A stretch of DNA of 17,851 bases from assembly GCA_964444885.1 (NCBI GenBank), contig CAYUIZ010000063.1, positions 1-17,851 of the forward strand. The letters run 5' to 3'. Each line of letters begins with the position of its first letter. Position 1 is the stretch's first letter. Positions 8,967-17,429 of this stretch are shown piece after piece. Source of the DNA: CAYRGQ01 sp964444885. Lineage in GTDB: Bacteria; Bacteroidota; Bacteroidia; Sphingobacteriales; Sphingobacteriaceae. The notes beneath the pieces were generated by a model. The model made no database searches. It saw only the letters and a list, made by a program, of their open reading frames with translations, and was not told the origin of the DNA. Position numbers and translations under genes: made by a program.

Positions 8967-10463
8967 TTATTTCCAACGATAAGACACCACGGACCTGGCC
9001 GGCACTTCGTAGCTAAAGTGCTTGCCGGCCGCCTCGATCGCTATTCGCCGGGCTTCGCCGGTGTCGTTCAGCAAGACGGCAGCAAAACTCCCGTCCATAT
9101 TCTCAAATGCCGAATAGGTGATGCCGGGCGCCGTATAGCCACTGGTACCAATGCGCGTCGCACCGGGCTTGACTACGCTCGACAAATGGCTGATGATGTA
9201 ATAGTGCGAATTACGCTTGATGGTTTTGTAATCCGACTGAATATCGACCGCTCCATAACACGTCTGGCAGCCGCCGTCGCGATTAGGGCCGCGATCGTCA
9301 TCCAGCATCAGGTTCCACACGATGACGCCGCGGCACCAGTTGTTCACCGTGCCCAAGGCTACCTCGGCCATGTCGTCCATCAGGCGGACGGCCAGGTTGC
9401 GCCCATCGTTCCACGTGCCGATCGAGGTTTCCGTAAACACGAGCTCCTTGTCTGGCCGTTGCTGCTGTATGTCCAAGAGCTCCTCCCGGCTGCCTCCATA
9501 GTTGTGGTAGGCCGCGCCGGCTACGTAGTCGGCCACTTCGGCATCTTGATACACCTTGATAGGGTAGTCCTCCTGGTCGGCCATGTTGTCGTAGTTGTAG
9601 TTGTGGTCAAATACGTAAATCTTGGTCTGCAGGCCAGCGCCGCGCAGTTGGGGGCCTAGGCCGGTTTTGATGAACGCTTGCTGTTCGTCCCATCCCATAA
9701 AGAGGGAGGCCGAGTTGCCCCGGTTGAGGGGCTCGTTTTGCGGCGTTATCGAGTAGATCGGGATTCCGTGACCTTCCATGGCGTGTATCCATTTCACAAA
9801 GTACAGCCCGTAGTCGCCGTAATATGCCGGGTTGAGGTGCCCACTGGTCCACGAGTGGAACGGCTGCAAGTCCTTCAGGTTGTTGACCTTCATCCATTGC
9901 GGGGGCGTCCAGGGCGAGCCCATCACCTTGATATTGGGATTAATAGCCAGGATTTCCTGCAAAACCGGAATGACGTAGTCTAATTCTTCACGTTGGAGGG
10001 CAAAATTCTCAATCCCCGGCAGGTCGCACAGGGAGTATTCACTGAGCGAAAAATCGGAACAGCCAATCGCCACACGGATGTAGCTGTGGCCATAGCCTTC
10101 CGTATCGGAGAAGGTCTCCGTCAAAAACTGCTTCCGGTCTGCCGGTGCCATTTGCATCAGGTTGTAGCTGGCCGAACCGGTCAGTGCGGTACCAAAACCA
10201 TCCATGGTCTGGTAACGCTGTGTGGGGTTGAGCCTGATTGTATTGGGCGACATATTCGACGCCGAGCCGAAATTCACGGCATCCCACGCCAAATCGCGGG
10301 AGAGGTCGGCAGTCGTTACCACAATGGACACGTCGCCCGCCGGCGGCGGGTTGTCCGGGAGCGTTTGCGGTCCGCCTTCGGTAGCGGAGCTACACGCCAC
10401 AACCAGGGCGGAGGCTATCAACAGCGCCGCAGGCAGGGCGCGATATAATCTAGTTGGATTCAT
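8967..10463 (-). CDS. GH30 family glycosidase, probable endo-beta-1,6-glucanase lipoprotein
   Basis: Retaining glycoside hydrolase that would cut beta-linked glucan at the cell surface before import. Residues 1-23 are a lipoprotein signal and Cys24 (LVVAC) is lipidated; a Pro-rich linker follows. The (beta/alpha)8 barrel covers about 78-415: entry motif YQTMDGFGTALTGSAS (84-99), SPWTPPQWMK (183-192), acid/base Glu244 in TPQNEP, nucleophile Glu345 in FTETS, and the GGCQTCYGAV loop (397-406). A short beta domain (about 415-498) closes the protein, as usual in GH30. The 498 residues are a normal length. The fold is shared by glucosylceramidases, beta-1,6-glucanases and xylanases. The operon with SusC/SusD and the Bacteroidota origin favour subfamily 3, endo-beta-1,6-glucanase, but the subfamily is inferred. 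It starts 21 bp after the susD stop and ends 12 bp before the binding-protein gene, so it is co-transcribed with both. Confidence 0.88.
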   Translation of the reverse strand: MNPTRLYRALPAALLIASALVVACSSATEGGPQTLPDNPPPAGDVSIVVTTADLSRDLAWDAVNFGSASNMSPNTIRLNPTQRYQTMDGFGTALTGSASYNLMQMAPADRKQFLTETFSDTEGYGHSYIRVAIGCSDFSLSEYSLCDLPGIENFALQREELDYVIPVLQEILAINPNIKVMGSPWTPPQWMKVNNLKDLQPFHSWTSGHLNPAYYGDYGLYFVKWIHAMEGHGIPIYSITPQNEPLNRGNSASLFMGWDEQQAFIKTGLGPQLRGAGLQTKIYVFDHNYNYDNMADQEDYPIKVYQDAEVADYVAGAAYHNYGGSREELLDIQQQRPDKELVFTETSIGTWNDGRNLAVRLMDDMAEVALGTVNNWCRGVIVWNLMLDDDRGPNRDGGCQTCYGAVDIQSDYKTIKRNSHYYIISHLSSVVKPGATRIGTSGYTAPGITYSAFENMDGSFAAVLLNDTGEARRIAIEAAGKHFSYEVPARSVVSYRWK

Positions 10464-10484
10464 GCGTACTGTGCTTAATTGAAT

Positions 10485-11999
10485 TTAATAACCTGGGTTT
10501 TGTATCAAGTTGGGGTTTTGGTCGATCGCCGACTGCGGAATGGGCAATCGGTAGGAGTTGGCATCGAACGGATACACCAACGGCCTACGCCCCGTATCGC
10601 GGGTGTGCACGGCATTCATCACTTCCTCGACTTTGTCCAGCCGAACCAAGTCAAACCAACGCTGTCCTTCGAACGCCAGCTCAAGACGGCGCTCGTTGAG
10701 CAGGGCCTCCACCATCGCATCGCGATTGCTGCGCACGCTATTGGATAGACGGGGCAGGCCGGCACGCTGACGCACGCGGTCGACAATATCCGCGGCAGCC
10801 GCCAAGTCAGACCCGCCCATGATCAGGGCTTCGGCCTTGAGAAGCAAGATGTCCGCATAGCGGAGGCGGATGATGCTGTTAAACGCCGAACGGAGCTTGT
10901 ACATAAACGGATAGTTGTTTGCAGGGTAATAATTGCTCCACGTCGTCTCATAATACACGATGGATTGGTTGAAGCGCACTTCATCGCCCGCGGTCTGGTA
11001 TGCGCGGATCAAATCGCGCGACGGGGTCACCCACTTCGCCCACGTGAAATTGTTGTTCCAGTTCGACAGGTCGCGCCCGAACATCCAGGTCACCCAGTTG
11101 CCGTTGCCCGCGAAGAACTGGCCTTCGAGGATAGACTCGACGGTATTCCGCGCTTTGGCGTCGGTGTTGGTGGCGTTGGTGGCAAACAGGTCGCTGAAGT
11201 CCGCCACGAGGTCAAACCCGTCGGCAGCCAGTTCGTCGGCATACTGAATGACTTTGGCGTAATCGCGGATGGGCTTCTCGGCATACACTTTGGCCAGCAA
11301 GGCCCGTGCTACCGACTTGCTGAAGCGGGTCTTGTCTGCCGGGTTATTGTCTGCCGCGTCAGGCAGTGCTTCGAGCAGGTCTTTTTCAATCTGCCGGTAC
11401 ACGTCTTCCTCGCTGGATTGTGCCGGGAAGTAGTCGCCGTACACGTCCTCGATGTTTTCCGCGGTGATGTCGGCCGCTTCGGTCGTGATCAGGGGCACGC
11501 TGCCCCATATCCGGGCCATCTCAAAGTACACCATGGCTCGGAAAATTTTGGCCTCAGCCTTATAGCGCTTGCGCTCGTTCTCGGTAAGCGACGCGTCTGT
11601 CACCTCATCGATATTCTCGAGCAATCGATTGGCCCGGGATACGTCCACGAGGTAGCTGTTCCAGTCGCGGGAGATAACCGAGTTGCCTCCATCCACGGTG
11701 TTATTCTCGAACGGTACGACCTCCGCGCCGGTCGTTCCGCCGTACGCGTTGTCGGCGTGTGCGTCCGCTATGAGCAAGAGATCCAGGTACCAATGTTCCT
11801 GGCGGTCGCGGATCTGACGGTAGATGGTTTCCATGTGGCTCGCCACCGCCGCCTTGTTTTGGAAGACGACCTCGTTTTCACCTTCGACGAACCCTTCGGT
11901 GACGTCGGAATACGTATCGACCGGATTATAGACCAATGAGCAGGCGTTCGCAAACAGTGCACTGCTGATCAGCATGAGATATATTTTTGTTCTTTTCAT
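10485..11999 (-). CDS. SusD/RagB-family glycan-capture lipoprotein
   Basis: Outer-membrane lipoprotein that forms the lid over the SusC channel and binds the oligosaccharide. The 504 residues match the family length. Signal peptide 1-19, lipidated Cys20 (ALFANAC). Helical TPR-type segments follow: SRANRLLENIDEVTD and YKAEAKIFRAMVYFEMARIWGSVPLI (about 120-170), then SVARALLAKVYAE (about 228-240). The C-terminal third carries the family hallmarks: RYADILLLKAEALI, ALLNERRLELAFEGQRWFDL (about 431-452), and the ending PIPQSAIDQNPNLIQNPGY, which is diagnostic of RagB/SusD proteins. It starts 12 bp after the susC stop and is followed after 21 bp by the GH30 gene. Trp and Tyr residues at about 310-360 (NWVTWMFGRDLSNWNNNFTW) are candidate sugar-stacking residues, which is inference. 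Confidence 0.96.
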   Translation of the reverse strand: MKRTKIYLMLISSALFANACSLVYNPVDTYSDVTEGFVEGENEVVFQNKAAVASHMETIYRQIRDRQEHWYLDLLLIADAHADNAYGGTTGAEVVPFENNTVDGGNSVISRDWNSYLVDVSRANRLLENIDEVTDASLTENERKRYKAEAKIFRAMVYFEMARIWGSVPLITTEAADITAENIEDVYGDYFPAQSSEEDVYRQIEKDLLEALPDAADNNPADKTRFSKSVARALLAKVYAEKPIRDYAKVIQYADELAADGFDLVADFSDLFATNATNTDAKARNTVESILEGQFFAGNGNWVTWMFGRDLSNWNNNFTWAKWVTPSRDLIRAYQTAGDEVRFNQSIVYYETTWSNYYPANNYPFMYKLRSAFNSIIRLRYADILLLKAEALIMGGSDLAAAADIVDRVRQRAGLPRLSNSVRSNRDAMVEALLNERRLELAFEGQRWFDLVRLDKVEEVMNAVHTRDTGRRPLVYPFDANSYRLPIPQSAIDQNPNLIQNPGY

Positions 12000-12011
12000 G
12001 GCTCAATCCTA

Positions 12012-14990
12012 TTAAAATTCAACATTCACCCCGAATACGAAAGCCCGGCTCTGGGGGTACGTACCCCAGTCGATGCCTTGCACCTGCCCGCTGTTGCCCC
12101 ATTGGTTGACTTCGGGATCCATCCCGGAATAGTTGGTCCACGTGAGCAAGTTGGTCGCTGACACGTAAGGCTGCAAGCGGTTTATTCCGAGTCGGGTCAG
12201 GGCATCGCCCCGGATATTATAGCTCAGCGCGACGTTCTTCACGCGGAGGTAACTGCCGTCCTCGACAAAGTAGGTTGAGTTTCGCAGGTCAAAGTTGGCT
12301 TTAGGCACATCCGTGATTTGACCGGGCACCTGCCAGCGGTCCAGGACCCGGTCCGACTGGTTTTTACCGTCATACATCCCCTCCGTTTCGATGCGCGACG
12401 CGTTGAAGATATCGTTGCCATACGAGCCCTGCAGGAAAATGCTGAGGTTGATATTCTTCCACGACAGCGTGTTGGTCAGGCCGAAGATAAAATCCGGATT
12501 GGGGTCACCGATGTACGTGCGGTCCGCAGCCGTCACCTTACCGTCCGCATTGAAGTCGCGGTAGACCATCTCGCCGGTTTCCGGATCAACACCATCGCTG
12601 ATGTAGCCGAAGAAGCCGCCCAAGGGCCTTCCTGGCTCGTTGCGTACCACATGCTCGCGAATCACGTCGCTCGTCGTCCCGGTGGTATAAATTTTTTGCA
12701 ATGACAGCTCTTCCAGCCGGTTCTGGTTAAACGAGATGTTGAAATCCGTATCCCAGGTCAAGGGGCCGTCCACCAGGTTTTTGCTGCTCACTGCCGCCTC
12801 AAACCCGCGGTTGACCATGACGCCTTCGTTGCGGATGATCGACCCTGCCGCCTGTCCCGGAGGCAACGAAACCCACATGAGCATGTCGGTCGTGCGTTTG
12901 TGGTAATAGTCCAGCGCAACGGTCAGCCGGCTCCGCAATGCGGTAAAGTCAACGCCCACACCGGTTTGGGTAGTCGTTTCCCAAGTCAAATCGCGCGTAC
13001 GCAGGTTTGATGGTGTAATGGTGGGTATCGCATTGACATATTCCTCCTCAAACCAAGGGAGCCGCGAAATGGAATACAGCTGAAAATACGCATAATCGCC
13101 CACGCCCGACTGGTTGCCGGTTTGTCCCCATCCGGCACGCAACTTCAAGTCGTCAATCCAGTTGACATGAGCCAAGAAGGGTTCTGAAGACAGGCGCCAC
13201 GCTGCCGACACCGATGGAAATATGCCCCAACGGTGGTCGGGATGGAGTTTGGAGGAACCGTCCGTCCGGATGTTGGCGGTTAGCAGGTACTTACTATCGA
13301 AATTATACGCCGCCCGGCCAAAGAAGGACATGATACCCCATTCGGAAGCGCCTGTGCCCGTTCCCGTCCAGGAAATCTTGTTGGCCGCGTTCAGGGTCTG
13401 GATAGAGCCGTCGCGAAAATGGGAGGCATTGATCCAGCTGTTGCTGTATTCAGACTGCGTCCAGGAGGAGCCGCCCATGGCCTCGAGACCATGGCGCCCA
13501 AACGACTGGCGGTACGTAGCCACATTGTCCCAGGTCAGCACGGTGTTGATGGCGCGATTGTCGCTGCCTTCGCCATACTGGTTGCGCCCCCATGACGTGG
13601 TAATGGGGTCGAGGAATGCCGTATTGGTGGCATTGCGCCTGTCGAGGGTAAAGGAGGATTTGACATCCAACTCGGGAAGCAGCGTCACCAAGGCATGTCC
13701 GGATGCCAAAATACGGTTTTCGCGGTTCTTGTTGTGGCGGCTCCGTGCCAAGTTTTCCAGGGGGCTCGTGATGTTGACGCCGTAGAAAGCCGCGTTATAC
13801 TGCGCCGGGTTTTCTGGATCCCAAATCGGCGCATAGCGCGGTGTATTGATGACCGACAGCACCACCCCGCCACGGTTAGCCCCGTTGCCGGTGATGACGC
13901 CGTTGTTGCTATAGTCGGAATAGCTGACGTTGGCGCTCACATTGAGCCAATCCCGAATCTGGTTGTCGAGGTTTGCGCGGAAATTGTAGCGCTTGTAAAA
14001 AGCCGCATCCAACACGCCCTTTTCGTTGGTATACCCACCCGATAGGTAGTAGCGCAATTTGTCGGTGCCATCGGTGACCGAGAGCTGGTAGTTTTGCAAG
14101 TGTCCGGTGCGATAGGTTTCATCGAACCAGTCCGTTTGGTCACTGAGGCCTGCAGGCAGGTTGACCATGCCAATTTCTTGCATAAGCGCCCGGTATTGCT
14201 CGGTGTTCAGCGGGGTCACCGAATTGGCGACGTGGTTCTGCGTGCCTTGTACGTTGAGTGAGATGCGCGCCTGGCCCACTTTCCCTGTTTTCGTCGAGAT
14301 GAGCACCACGCCATTGGCCGCACGCGACCCATAGATGGCGGCTGAGGACGCATCCTTCAGAATCTGCATATCCGCGATGTCCTGCGGCGCAAGGAAGTTA
14401 ATGTTGTCTACGGGCACGCCGTCGACCACGTATAGCGGGTCGTTACTTCCGTTGAAGGATGTTGTACCGCGTATGCGAATCGAGGTTTCGCCTCCGGGCG
14501 CACCATTGGGCTGGATAACGGACACCCCCGCGGCACGGCCTTGGATGGCCTGGGCCGCCGAAACGATGGGCCGTTCGTCAATGTCTTGGGTGGATACGCT
14601 GGATATGGCTGTCGTGACATCGCCCCGGCGCACCGTACCGTAGCCGATTACCACAACATCTTCCAGCACGTTTTGGACGGGCGTGAGCACCACGTCCAGC
14701 GAAGTGCTCGCGACACGCTCCACGCTTTCGTACCCCAAATATGAAAAAACCAGAATGGCTCCCTGCGGCACATTAGACAACGCAAAGCTTCCGGCATCGT
14801 CGGTCGTCGTTCCTTGCGCCGTGCCTTTCTGTACCACGGATACGCCAGCGATGGCCTCACCGCTACCCGCCGCGGTGACGGTACCCGCCACGCGTAGGGT
14901 GTTTTGAGCAAATCCATGCCCCGGCATCAGGCCGCACAGCAACAGAAAAATCGGGATAATACCCGCTTTCTTGTACATGAAAATCTTCAT
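12012..14990 (-). CDS. SusC/RagA-family TonB-dependent outer-membrane transporter
   Basis: Imports oligosaccharides through the outer membrane with energy from TonB. Signal peptide 1-29 (FLLLCGLMPGHGFAQ); Met1 and Met5 are both possible starts. A carboxypeptidase-regulatory-like domain covers about 33-105 (VAGTVTAAGSGEAIAGV, FSYLGYESVE). The conserved SusC motif EDVVVIGYGTVRR is at 110-122, next to the TonB-box region. The plug domain runs to about 235 (LQGRAAGV-like IQGRAAGVSV, IRIRGTTSFNGSNDPLYVVDG, ILKDASSAAIYGSRAANGVV). The 22-strand barrel follows and ends in Phe992 (FGVNVEF), as outer-membrane proteins usually do. The 992 residues are within the family range. It is the first gene of the operon, 12 bp upstream of susD, with a good promoter core at 15085-15092. 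Confidence 0.97.
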   Translation of the reverse strand: MKIFMYKKAGIIPIFLLLCGLMPGHGFAQNTLRVAGTVTAAGSGEAIAGVSVVQKGTAQGTTTDDAGSFALSNVPQGAILVFSYLGYESVERVASTSLDVVLTPVQNVLEDVVVIGYGTVRRGDVTTAISSVSTQDIDERPIVSAAQAIQGRAAGVSVIQPNGAPGGETSIRIRGTTSFNGSNDPLYVVDGVPVDNINFLAPQDIADMQILKDASSAAIYGSRAANGVVLISTKTGKVGQARISLNVQGTQNHVANSVTPLNTEQYRALMQEIGMVNLPAGLSDQTDWFDETYRTGHLQNYQLSVTDGTDKLRYYLSGGYTNEKGVLDAAFYKRYNFRANLDNQIRDWLNVSANVSYSDYSNNGVITGNGANRGGVVLSVINTPRYAPIWDPENPAQYNAAFYGVNITSPLENLARSRHNKNRENRILASGHALVTLLPELDVKSSFTLDRRNATNTAFLDPITTSWGRNQYGEGSDNRAINTVLTWDNVATYRQSFGRHGLEAMGGSSWTQSEYSNSWINASHFRDGSIQTLNAANKISWTGTGTGASEWGIMSFFGRAAYNFDSKYLLTANIRTDGSSKLHPDHRWGIFPSVSAAWRLSSEPFLAHVNWIDDLKLRAGWGQTGNQSGVGDYAYFQLYSISRLPWFEEEYVNAIPTITPSNLRTRDLTWETTTQTGVGVDFTALRSRLTVALDYYHKRTTDMLMWVSLPPGQAAGSIIRNEGVMVNRGFEAAVSSKNLVDGPLTWDTDFNISFNQNRLEELSLQKIYTTGTTSDVIREHVVRNEPGRPLGGFFGYISDGVDPETGEMVYRDFNADGKVTAADRTYIGDPNPDFIFGLTNTLSWKNINLSIFLQGSYGNDIFNASRIETEGMYDGKNQSDRVLDRWQVPGQITDVPKANFDLRNSTYFVEDGSYLRVKNVALSYNIRGDALTRLGINRLQPYVSATNLLTWTNYSGMDPEVNQWGNSGQVQGIDWGTYPQSRAFVFGVNVEF

Positions 14991-15084
14991 ATAGCAATGT
15001 AAATTTGGTTAATGATTGGGTGTTTATAATTTTAGCATCCCCTACTTACTCCCGCACGAAGAGGCATTCGCCCACCGCGCTTCA

Positions 15085-15092
15085 CAAAGTTA
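15085..15092 (-). promoter_or_regulatory. Bacteroidota-type promoter -7 element for the susC operon
   Basis: TAACTTTG on the minus strand is an exact match to the Bacteroidota -7 consensus TAnnTTTG. Transcription would start near 15078, leaving a leader of about 88 nt before the susC ATG. The -33 region holds only TTTTT, supplied by the terminator U tract just upstream, and no TTG, so an activator is probably needed. This fits control by the regulator encoded upstream. Confidence 0.6.
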
Positions 15093-15108
15093 GGCAGTCC
15101 TGATACGG

Positions 15109-15137
15109 AAAAACCCCACCGCGGGAGACCCGCGGGG
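15109..15137 (-). terminator. Rho-independent terminator after the regulator gene
   Basis: CCGCGGG at 15119-15125 and CCCGCGG at 15129-15135 form a perfect 7-bp stem with a 3-nt loop. Two more G-C pairs extend it past a bulged base. On the minus strand it is followed by GGGG and five Ts (15113-15109). It lies about 100 bases after the regulator stop and immediately upstream of the susC promoter core. Confidence 0.75.
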
Positions 15138-15233
15138 AAAAAGTAAACGACCGCAAATGACAACACACTAACTATCAGCCATGTAGCGTCTGTCGGATGA
15201 CCCAAAAAGTAACTTTTTACGGAAGTAACTTGC

Positions 15234-16883
15234 TTAGTTCGGTTTCCGAATCATACCAATCTGCCTGACTTGGGCCTCGAATTCCTCGCGTGAGTGCCGG
15301 GCCTTCTGCCGGATTTTTGTCCGGTAATTGTATACCGTCCGCAAGGAATAACGCAGGAACCCGGCGATCTTCACGCTATCGGAAATGCCCAGCCGCACGA
15401 GGGCAAAAATGCGCAGCTCGGTGTTCAGCAGTTCGCCCGGCTTGGGCAGGATTTCCTCGTCGGGCAACAGCAGTTTATTGAATTCGCTGACGAACGTTGG
15501 ATACAGGTTTAGGAATATCGTGTCGAAGTTATGGTACAGCGCGGCGAGTTCGTTTTCTGCCAGATCGGTCGATTTGAGGTCTTGCAGCACCTGTTCGTAC
15601 TTGCCGGCAGAAGCCTTTTTGTGCAAGGATTTCCGGTAGTCCTCCAGTTTTTCAATGTTGAGCGAACAGATGTCGAAGAAATTGGCGATATATTCTTCCT
15701 TGATGTGATTGGCTTCAAAAAGATTGTCGTTGGCATCCTTCAGCACCTGATTGAGGTTGTTGAGCCGCTGATTGGTGAGCGACAGGGCCCGCCGGGTTCG
15801 GGCCAGTCTCCGTACCTGCACGTAGCTGTAGACAATGCCGATAATTAACCCTACGGACAACAGGCTGATCAGGATAAGGTAGGTATGCAATTTGGTCTGC
15901 TGCGCCTGTTCCAATGCCCTGAACGACGCATTGATAATGGGGTAAACCGTAGAATTCTCCACCGTGCGGTACCGGGCATTGCAGAAAATAGCGTCATTGA
16001 TAGCTGCGTCCATAAAGCGGTACGCCTGTTCCACGTCGCCCCGGTCGTAGTAGGTAAGCGCCAGACTCTGCAAGGAAGCGTTGTCTTTGATGGCATTGAC
16101 CACATCGGTGATGGCCGACATGGCAAAATACCGGAGTTGGGCGTCCGAATCGCCACGGTTTTTGTAGATGACCCCCAGCAGGTACGCGATGAGGGCCCGT
16201 TCGGGATTCTCGTCGGTGGTGTGCCGCAGCAAGGTCAGCAAGGCACTTTCGGCGATGCGTTCCTGCCCTTCGTAAAGTGTTTTGGTGGCGTCTGTAATTT
16301 GGTGGTTCAAGGAACGGGGATCCAGCACGGTCAACAACGAATCGCGGTAGCGCTCGCTCATCTGATAATGCCCCACATTGTCCGTGCTCTGCCCATAACG
16401 GCTGTAGAACGATAGGTAGGTTTCGTAATAATGAGGCAACAAGCCCGGCGAGAGGGAAGCCCGATCAATGCTGTCCAACAAGCTTTTGGACTCAATGTAG
16501 AGTCCTTCGGTGGCAAACAGCCAAGCTTGCTGTATAGCGGCCTGGCCATGGATACGCGGGTCGTTCAGCGTGGCCGCAATCGCCCGGTTTTTGCGGACGT
16601 AGGCGACGGCGGAGTCAACCTGATACTTCTGGTAAGCCTCGATCAGCTGAAGATGAGCTTCGTATTGTTCGGCAGGGCTCAGGCTCCGACGCTGCGCCAG
16701 GCGAGAAAGGGTCTGGAGCTGCTGCTCCTTTTTGGCGTCGTATGCGGCGCGATCGGCCATCACCTCCTCGAGGCGACGAAGGACAGAATCCGTTTGCCCC
16801 GAGGCCAGTGCATCGCCCAGACAGGCCAACCAAAAAAACACGAACAGCAATCGTTTTACCATCGGGAATTGATACCGCAACAT
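15234..16883 (-). CDS. Membrane-spanning SusR/DUF6377-type transcriptional regulator
   Basis: Predicted one-component regulator that senses a sugar in the periplasm and activates the utilization operon. Hydrophobic export signal at about 10-28 (LLFVFFWLACLGDALA). A helical TPR-like periplasmic region runs from about 35 to 325 (YEAHLQLIEAYQKYQVDSAV, ALIAYLLGVIYKNRGD, LALTYYDRGDVEQAYRFMDA). One membrane segment is at 332-354 (LHTYLILISLLSVGLIIGIV), followed by a coiled coil at about 358-395. The cytoplasmic C-terminus has a helix-turn-helix at about 484-527 (ELLNTELRIFALVRLGISDS, RYSLRTVYNYRTKIRQK). The architecture matches DUF6377 proteins and SusR as I know them; there is no kinase or receiver domain, so it is not a hybrid two-component regulator. 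Met8 (base 16862) gives a cleaner signal peptide and a longer leader from the promoter core at 16900-16907 than Met1, so the true start may be Met8. A terminator separates it from susC. Confidence 0.88.
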   Translation of the reverse strand: MLRYQFPMVKRLLFVFFWLACLGDALASGQTDSVLRRLEEVMADRAAYDAKKEQQLQTLSRLAQRRSLSPAEQYEAHLQLIEAYQKYQVDSAVAYVRKNRAIAATLNDPRIHGQAAIQQAWLFATEGLYIESKSLLDSIDRASLSPGLLPHYYETYLSFYSRYGQSTDNVGHYQMSERYRDSLLTVLDPRSLNHQITDATKTLYEGQERIAESALLTLLRHTTDENPERALIAYLLGVIYKNRGDSDAQLRYFAMSAITDVVNAIKDNASLQSLALTYYDRGDVEQAYRFMDAAINDAIFCNARYRTVENSTVYPIINASFRALEQAQQTKLHTYLILISLLSVGLIIGIVYSYVQVRRLARTRRALSLTNQRLNNLNQVLKDANDNLFEANHIKEEYIANFFDICSLNIEKLEDYRKSLHKKASAGKYEQVLQDLKSTDLAENELAALYHNFDTIFLNLYPTFVSEFNKLLLPDEEILPKPGELLNTELRIFALVRLGISDSVKIAGFLRYSLRTVYNYRTKIRQKARHSREEFEAQVRQIGMIRKPN

Positions 16884-16899
16884 GTTATTGTGCGGGGTG

Positions 16900-16907
16900 C
16901 AAAATTA
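16900..16907 (-). promoter_or_regulatory. Promoter -7 element for the regulator gene
   Basis: TAATTTTG on the minus strand matches TAnnTTTG exactly. The start of transcription would be near 16893, only about 10 nt before Met1 but about 31 nt before Met8. No TTG lies at the usual 19-21 nt upstream, so the -33 element is weak or absent. Confidence 0.45.
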
Positions 16908-17014
16908 CGAATAAACCTGCGGATTACAGGCGAAGTCAAGCGCCACATGCCGGAAATCGGTTTTGAAAAATGCAACCCCGAAGGGTACGCTACGGACAGC
17001 AGCTGTATCAAAAC

Positions 17015-17340
17015 TGTCCTTTCGATGAGGCGACGTAGCCTGTCCCGAACTCGATTCGGGGACGAAGAGAAATACAACGACCATCGAGTTGGCTAGCATG
17101 GCTGTCGGCTTGTCGTTAGGCTTCTCACATCGCTGCGCTCCGTTCGAAGTGACGTTCAGGGTAGATAATTTCCGTTCTCTGTCATTTCGATGAGGAGGCG
17201 TAGCCTGTCCCGAACTCGATTCGGGGACGAAGAGAAATCTAAAGACATCGGGCTGCCTTAACGGCTGTTAGGCTTCTCACATCGCTGCACTCCGTTCGAA
17301 GTGACGTTCAGGGTAGATAATTTCCGTTCTCTGTCATTTC
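17015..17340. repeat. REP-like inverted-pair element, two copies plus a truncated third
   Basis: Each copy has a forward half starting TGTC(A/C)TTTCGATGAGG and ending GAAGAGAAAT (17015-17073; 17180-17239), a variable spacer, and a reverse half GGCTTCTCACATCGCTGC to TTCGAAGTGACG (17119-17154; 17271-17306). The reverse half is a diverged inverted version of the forward half (TCAnTTCGA at one end, GAGAA at the other). Within the forward half GTCCCGAA and TTCGGGGAC pair. The linker from GACGTTCAGGG to TGTCATTTC recurs almost exactly at 17151-17189 and 17303-17340, where a third copy begins and stops. Confidence 0.85.
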
Positions 17341-17429
17341 AAGGACACCAGAATGCCATCCATATCCCGGGCGGACGTAAGCGAAAGATCATTCTCTTTA
17401 CATCGATACCGCCTCCATCGCCGGCCATC

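Noticed and set aside
10965..11939. 324-codon plus-strand frame
   Set aside because: It is antisense to the SusD gene; long opposite frames are common in GC-rich coding DNA, and it shows no protein motif.
15234..16883. Hybrid two-component (HTCS) regulator
   Set aside because: There is no histidine kinase, receiver or AraC domain; the length and single membrane segment fit the SusR/DUF6377 type.
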